DNA from: T3Sed10-241 sp036796255
GTDB taxonomy: Bacteria; Bacteroidota; Bacteroidia; Flavobacteriales_D; Cryomorphaceae
NCBI GenBank assembly: GCA_036796255.1
Contig: DAIRDH010000096.1
Location: forward strand, 1 to 9,265
DNA length: 9,265 nucleotides
Direction: 5' to 3'
Numbering within the stretch: the stretch's first letter is position 1; the number at the start of each line of letters is the position of its first letter. This document shows, piece by piece, positions 7,628-9,265 of this stretch. The notes below the pieces were generated by a model that saw only the letters and a list, made by a program, of their open reading frames with translations, made no database searches and had not been told where the DNA came from. A program made the translations under genes and the position numbers.

Positions 7628-7996
7628 ATGGAAAAGTGGATGGACAGGATATCCGTTGATCCCGATGTTTGTAACAGCAGGCCAACGGTAAGTGGTACGT
7701 GTATCACTGTGCAGACCATCTCCGGCTTCCTGGCCGCCGGCGATTTTGTGGAGGAAGTGTTGGAGGCGTATCCTTATTTAACCCGGATAATGTATTAGAA
7801 CTTCGTAGTGAGGGCTAAAAGTGCGATAAAATAAGCCGTTTAACGACTGAAGCATAGCATCGCTATGGTGAAGAAGTAAAACGGAGTGCAACATCTTATT
7901 TTGAAGCAATTTTAGGTCGTAATAGATTTTCTAATGCATTATCCGGGTTTAAGTGCAGAGGATGTGCGTGCTGCCATCAATAGTGGAACAATATGA
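7628..7996 (+). pseudogene. DUF433 antitoxin-like gene interrupted by a MITE
   Basis: DUF433 proteins are small antitoxin-like proteins, commonly paired with DUF5615 PIN-like toxins. ATG at 7628 opens MEKWMDRISVDPDVCN, and the family features RPTVSGTCITVQTISGFL and VEEVLEAYPYL follow before a TAG at 7796, inside the inserted element, giving a 56-residue truncated product. The missing C-terminus continues right after the insertion: SAEDVRAAINSGTI, ending with TGA at 7994. Removing the element and one TTA copy restores an unbroken frame reading EAYPYLSAEDVRAAI. The family's usual GTR motif reads GTC here, and the restored end is rather short, so the gene may have been decaying before the insertion. 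Its stop overlaps the next start as ATGA. Confidence 0.85.
7781..7948. mobile_element. 168-bp MITE-like element with terminal inverted repeats and TTA target duplication
   Basis: The element begins ACCCGGATAATGTATTAGAA and ends in the reverse complement of that 20-mer with one mismatch (7929-7948). It is flanked by TTA on both sides (7778-7780 and 7949-7951). Inner stretches also pair imperfectly: CTAAAA/TTTTAG, AAAATAAG/CTTATTTT and CCGTTT/AAACGG. At the centre is CATAGC-ATC-GCTATG (7853-7867), so the whole element can fold as one long hairpin. It is too short to encode a transposase and must have been moved in trans. A 3-bp TNA target is known for the IS1031 group of IS5-family elements; that link is only a suggestion. 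Confidence 0.88.
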
Positions 7997-8229
7997 AAAA
8001 AAACGATCATTATAGAATACCCCGAGTCCTTGGCAAATTCACTGCGGCTTACAGGGAAATCTTTCGATAATAAGCTGAAGCGATTGCCTTAGTAAGCTTT
8101 ATTAAATGGGAAAATCTCTTCGGAATGGCTACCCAGTTCCTTGGACTGTCAAGAATAGATTTTTTTGATCTGTTGGCTGAGTGCTGCTTGTCATCCATGG
8201 GCGCGAATGAGCCGGACGATTTAATCTAG
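7993..8229 (+). pseudogene. UPF0175 antitoxin gene, broken by frameshifts and stop codons
   Basis: The family N-terminus is readable as M-KK-TIIIEYPESLANSLRLTGKSF, but only after removing one A from an A8 run (7996-8003) just after the ATG at 7993. As written, the ATG frame gives MKKNDHYRIP and stops at TAA (8069-8071). The middle reads KLY-stop-MGK (8095-8115), where the family has KLYEMGK, and another shift is needed to reach MATQFLGLSRIDFFDLLAE. The C-terminus then reads ECCLSSMGANEPDDLI before TAG at 8227; the family usually has EYGVS at the first position. UPF0175 proteins are antitoxin-like partners of DUF3368 PIN-like toxins. Several independent lesions mean true decay rather than a sequencing slip. 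The start overlaps the DUF433 stop (ATGA). Confidence 0.8.
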
Positions 8230-8239
8230 GATTGCCGGT

Positions 8240-8326
8240 ATGCTAAAAGTGGTATCTAATCTACCTAATGGAAATCTCCAAACGCTTTTTCAACATAGAT
8301 TTTCGCGACACTGTCGCGACAATTGA
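8240..8326 (+). pseudogene. Possible trace of a DUF3368 PIN-like toxin N-terminus
   Basis: A short frame begins MLKVVSN at the position where the toxin partner of a UPF0175 gene would start. MxxVVSN is how many DUF3368 proteins begin, usually followed by TTP or TSP. After residue 7 the sequence (LPNGNLQTLFQH) no longer resembles the family and stops at 8324. Only seven residues support this, so it rests mainly on position. Confidence 0.25.
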
Positions 8327-8366
8327 GTTGGTCGCATTTTATCGAATTGCTGAGATTGAAACTTAA
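8268..8366 (+). other. 32-codon open frame in the MNT upstream region, unrecognised
   Basis: ATG at 8268 opens MEISKRFFNIDFRDTVATIE and ends at TAA 8364-8366. It contains the TCGCGACA palindrome and the predicted -33 box of the MNT promoter, and has no ribosome-binding site I can see. It may be chance or debris of a larger gene. Confidence 0.15.
8303..8321. promoter_or_regulatory. TCGCGACA palindrome, possible operator upstream of the MntA-like gene
   Basis: TCGCGACA-C-TGTCGCGA (8303-8319) is a perfect 8-bp inverted repeat with one central base. Its right half is also part of a complete 10-bp palindrome TGTCGCGACA (8312-8321). It is much GC-richer than its surroundings and lies 35 bp before the predicted -33 box of the next gene. 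Confidence 0.45.
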
Positions 8367-8387
8367 TGCGGCAAACCACTATCTTTG
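8356..8387 (+). promoter_or_regulatory. Predicted promoter of the first MNT gene
   Basis: TTG (8356-8358), 21 nt, then TATCTTTG (8380-8387), an exact TAnnTTTG match. It ends 3 nt before the ATG at 8391, so the transcript would be leaderless or nearly so. Confidence 0.5.
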
Positions 8388-8390
8388 GGT

Positions 8391-8765
8391 ATGTTTATCC
8401 ATGACTTCATTTCGAAAGACATAGAAGGGTTCAGGCAACTATGTCAGAAGTACAGTGTTGCGGCGTTGTATGTATTCGGCTCATCCGGCCGGGAGGATTT
8501 CGACGCAATGCGGAGCGATATTGACCTGCTTGTTGAAGTCAATGCGGAAGATCCCCTTGAAAGAGGTGAAAACCTGCTCGACCTGTGGGATGCACTTGAA
8601 GCCTACTTTGGACGCAAGGTAGATTTGCTCACGGAATCCTCCCTTCAGAACCCCTATTTGCGAAAGCAGATTGAGGCTAGTAAAAAGCTGATTTATGATG
8701 GACGAGGCGCTCAAGTATTTGTCGGATATACAAATAGTCAGTCACTAACAGTATTATTCGTTTGA
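8391..8765 (+). CDS. MntA-type nucleotidyltransferase (antitoxin half of a type VII MNT-HEPN pair), now without an intact partner
   Basis: A 124-residue minimal nucleotidyltransferase. In MNT-HEPN systems this enzyme modifies the HEPN RNase toxin with AMP and so silences it. The active site is complete: GSS (30-32), SDIDLLVEV with Asp43 and Asp45, and a third carboxylate Asp78 in RKVDLLTES. The TES...NPYLRKQIE...LIYDG tail is typical. The ATG at 8391 is preferred to an in-frame TTG at 8385. The usual C-terminus ends soon after LIYDGRGAQVFV; the remaining 13 or so residues (GYTNSQSLTVLFV) probably come from read-through into degenerate HEPN sequence. The downstream HEPN gene survives only as a stub, so this gene is an orphan here, though it could cross-act on another HEPN. 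Confidence 0.88.
   Translation: MFIHDFISKDIEGFRQLCQKYSVAALYVFGSSGREDFDAMRSDIDLLVEVNAEDPLERGENLLDLWDALEAYFGRKVDLLTESSLQNPYLRKQIEASKKLIYDGRGAQVFVGYTNSQSLTVLFV
8695..8748 (+). pseudogene. HEPN (DUF86, HepT-type) toxin gene stub
   Basis: Overlapping the end of the first MNT gene in the +1 frame, ATGATGGAC opens M-MDEALKYLSDIQIVSH and stops at TAA (8746). MDE-x-LKYL-x-DI is the standard opening of DUF86 HEPN toxins, and an overlapping start is the normal arrangement for MNT-HEPN operons. Beyond DIQI nothing resembles a HEPN domain, including the catalytic RxxxxH motif. The toxin has therefore been deleted from about residue 13 onward, and the second MNT gene begins about 110 bp later. Confidence 0.7.
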
Positions 8766-8856
8766 ACCCAGGATGCATTAATTCAATGTTGGGCATTCTT
8801 AATCGAACCTCCGGTAAATTATCCGTATCAAATTTAAAAAAGCGTATTTTCACAGC

Positions 8857-9177
8857 ATGACCAAGCGTGAAAGCATCATTCAAAAGATAATGGACTTGTC
8901 GCAAAGGAAATACCCTGACGCGGAGATTTACCTTTATGGCTCCCAGTCACGTGGTGAGGCCAAGCCCTTGTCCGATTGGGATTTGCTGGTTTTGTTAAAT
9001 GCTGACAACATCCCATTTTCCCGTGAAACCGAAATAATCGATGACTTCTACGCCATCGAATTGGAAACAGGACAAATCATATCGCCGCTCATATACCCTA
9101 AATCAGAATGGAACAGTAAGTACAGCATCACCCCACTTTTCCAGAATATCAGCAAAGAAGGAATTAGGCTCGTATGA
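8857..9177 (+). CDS. MNT-domain nucleotidyltransferase, partner of the following HEPN protein
   Basis: A 106-residue minimal nucleotidyltransferase of a group different from the upstream MNT gene. It has YGSQSRGEAKPLSDWDLLVLL, with GS at 28-29 and Asp40-Trp-Asp42 as the metal-binding pair. The position where the third carboxylate is usual reads TGQIISPLIY, with no Asp; that pattern is common in this Bacteroidota subgroup as far as I recall. The tail contains PKSEWNSK and NISKEGIRL, also familiar from MNT proteins preceding a PF05168-type HEPN gene. Its TGA overlaps the next ATG (ATGA), so the two are translationally coupled. It probably neutralises the HEPN protein, whether by nucleotide transfer or by binding. 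Confidence 0.88.
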   Translation: MTKRESIIQKIMDLSQRKYPDAEIYLYGSQSRGEAKPLSDWDLLVLLNADNIPFSRETEIIDDFYAIELETGQIISPLIYPKSEWNSKYSITPLFQNISKEGIRLV

Positions 9178-9265
9178 CAGCGGGAATGCATGAATTGGTT
9201 CGCTATCGCATACTCAGAGCGAAAGAAACCCTTGAAGACGCTAAGCTCCTTGCCGATAAAGGAAG
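9174..9265 (+). CDS. HEPN-domain protein, N-terminal fragment (runs off right edge)
   Basis: ATG at 9174 overlaps the stop of the MNT gene. The 30 codons present read MTAGMHELVRYRILRAKETL and then EDAKLLADKG. The R-xx-RAKE-x-L-xx-A-x-L-L pattern is the first helix of PF05168-type HEPN proteins, which follow MNT genes in many Bacteroidota. The catalytic RxxxxH motif and the rest of the domain lie outside the window, so RNase activity cannot be judged. Confidence 0.85.
   Translation, partial: MTAGMHELVRYRILRAKETLEDAKLLADKG

Noticed and set aside
8677..8904. 75-codon minus-strand frame across the gap between the two MNT genes
   Set aside because: It overlaps the ends of two clear plus-strand genes and resembles no family; it is best explained as debris and antisense.

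Overview
The window comes from a member of the Bacteroidota. Three observations support this: a type IX secretion cargo protein with a CHU_C / gliding-motility C-terminal domain, several promoters fitting the phylum's TTG / TAnnTTTG pattern, and a sufABCD order with Bacteroidota-like proteins. Genus or family cannot be read from this segment. The left third looks distinctly GC-richer than the rest, judged by eye.

Region 1 (1-3151, minus strand) is a core iron-sulfur cluster assembly operon, transcribed right to left: A-type carrier (sufA/iscA-like), sufB, sufC and the N-terminal 187 codons of sufD, which runs off the left edge. sufC and sufD overlap by ATGA. A good promoter (TTTG-N20-TATTTTTG) lies upstream of the first gene, and its -33 box falls inside a dispersed repeat.

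Region 2 (3185-5652) is accessory. It holds a ParE/RelE-type toxin with its antitoxin, and a class II Fic AMP-transferase with an N-terminal inhibitory motif and a C-terminal winged helix. Upstream of fic lies a cluster of GGTAAA-type palindromes that look like operators. Three copies of one intergenic repeat (a core of about 45 bp followed by a hairpin), all in the same orientation, sit at 3264, 4065 and 5556.

Region 3 (5653-7494, plus strand) is a single 613-residue secreted protein: signal peptide, N-terminal beta-rich domain, three short Cys/CDST repeats, a PKD domain and a type IX sorting domain.

Region 4 (7628-9265, plus strand) is a toxin-antitoxin graveyard with one live end. A DUF433 gene is split by a 168-bp MITE-like element with terminal inverted repeats and a TTA target duplication. 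Overlapping it by ATGA is a UPF0175 antitoxin gene broken by frameshifts and stops. Next come a possible trace of its PIN-like partner, an MntA-type nucleotidyltransferase whose HEPN partner has been cut down to about 13 recognisable codons, and then an apparently intact second MNT-HEPN pair that continues past the right edge.

Taken together, a conserved housekeeping operon abuts a hotspot where small toxin-antitoxin and Fic modules have been gained, interrupted and eroded. No wholly unknown multi-gene system is visible. The most unusual material is the repeat family, the MITE insertion, the fic operator cluster and the HEPN loss.
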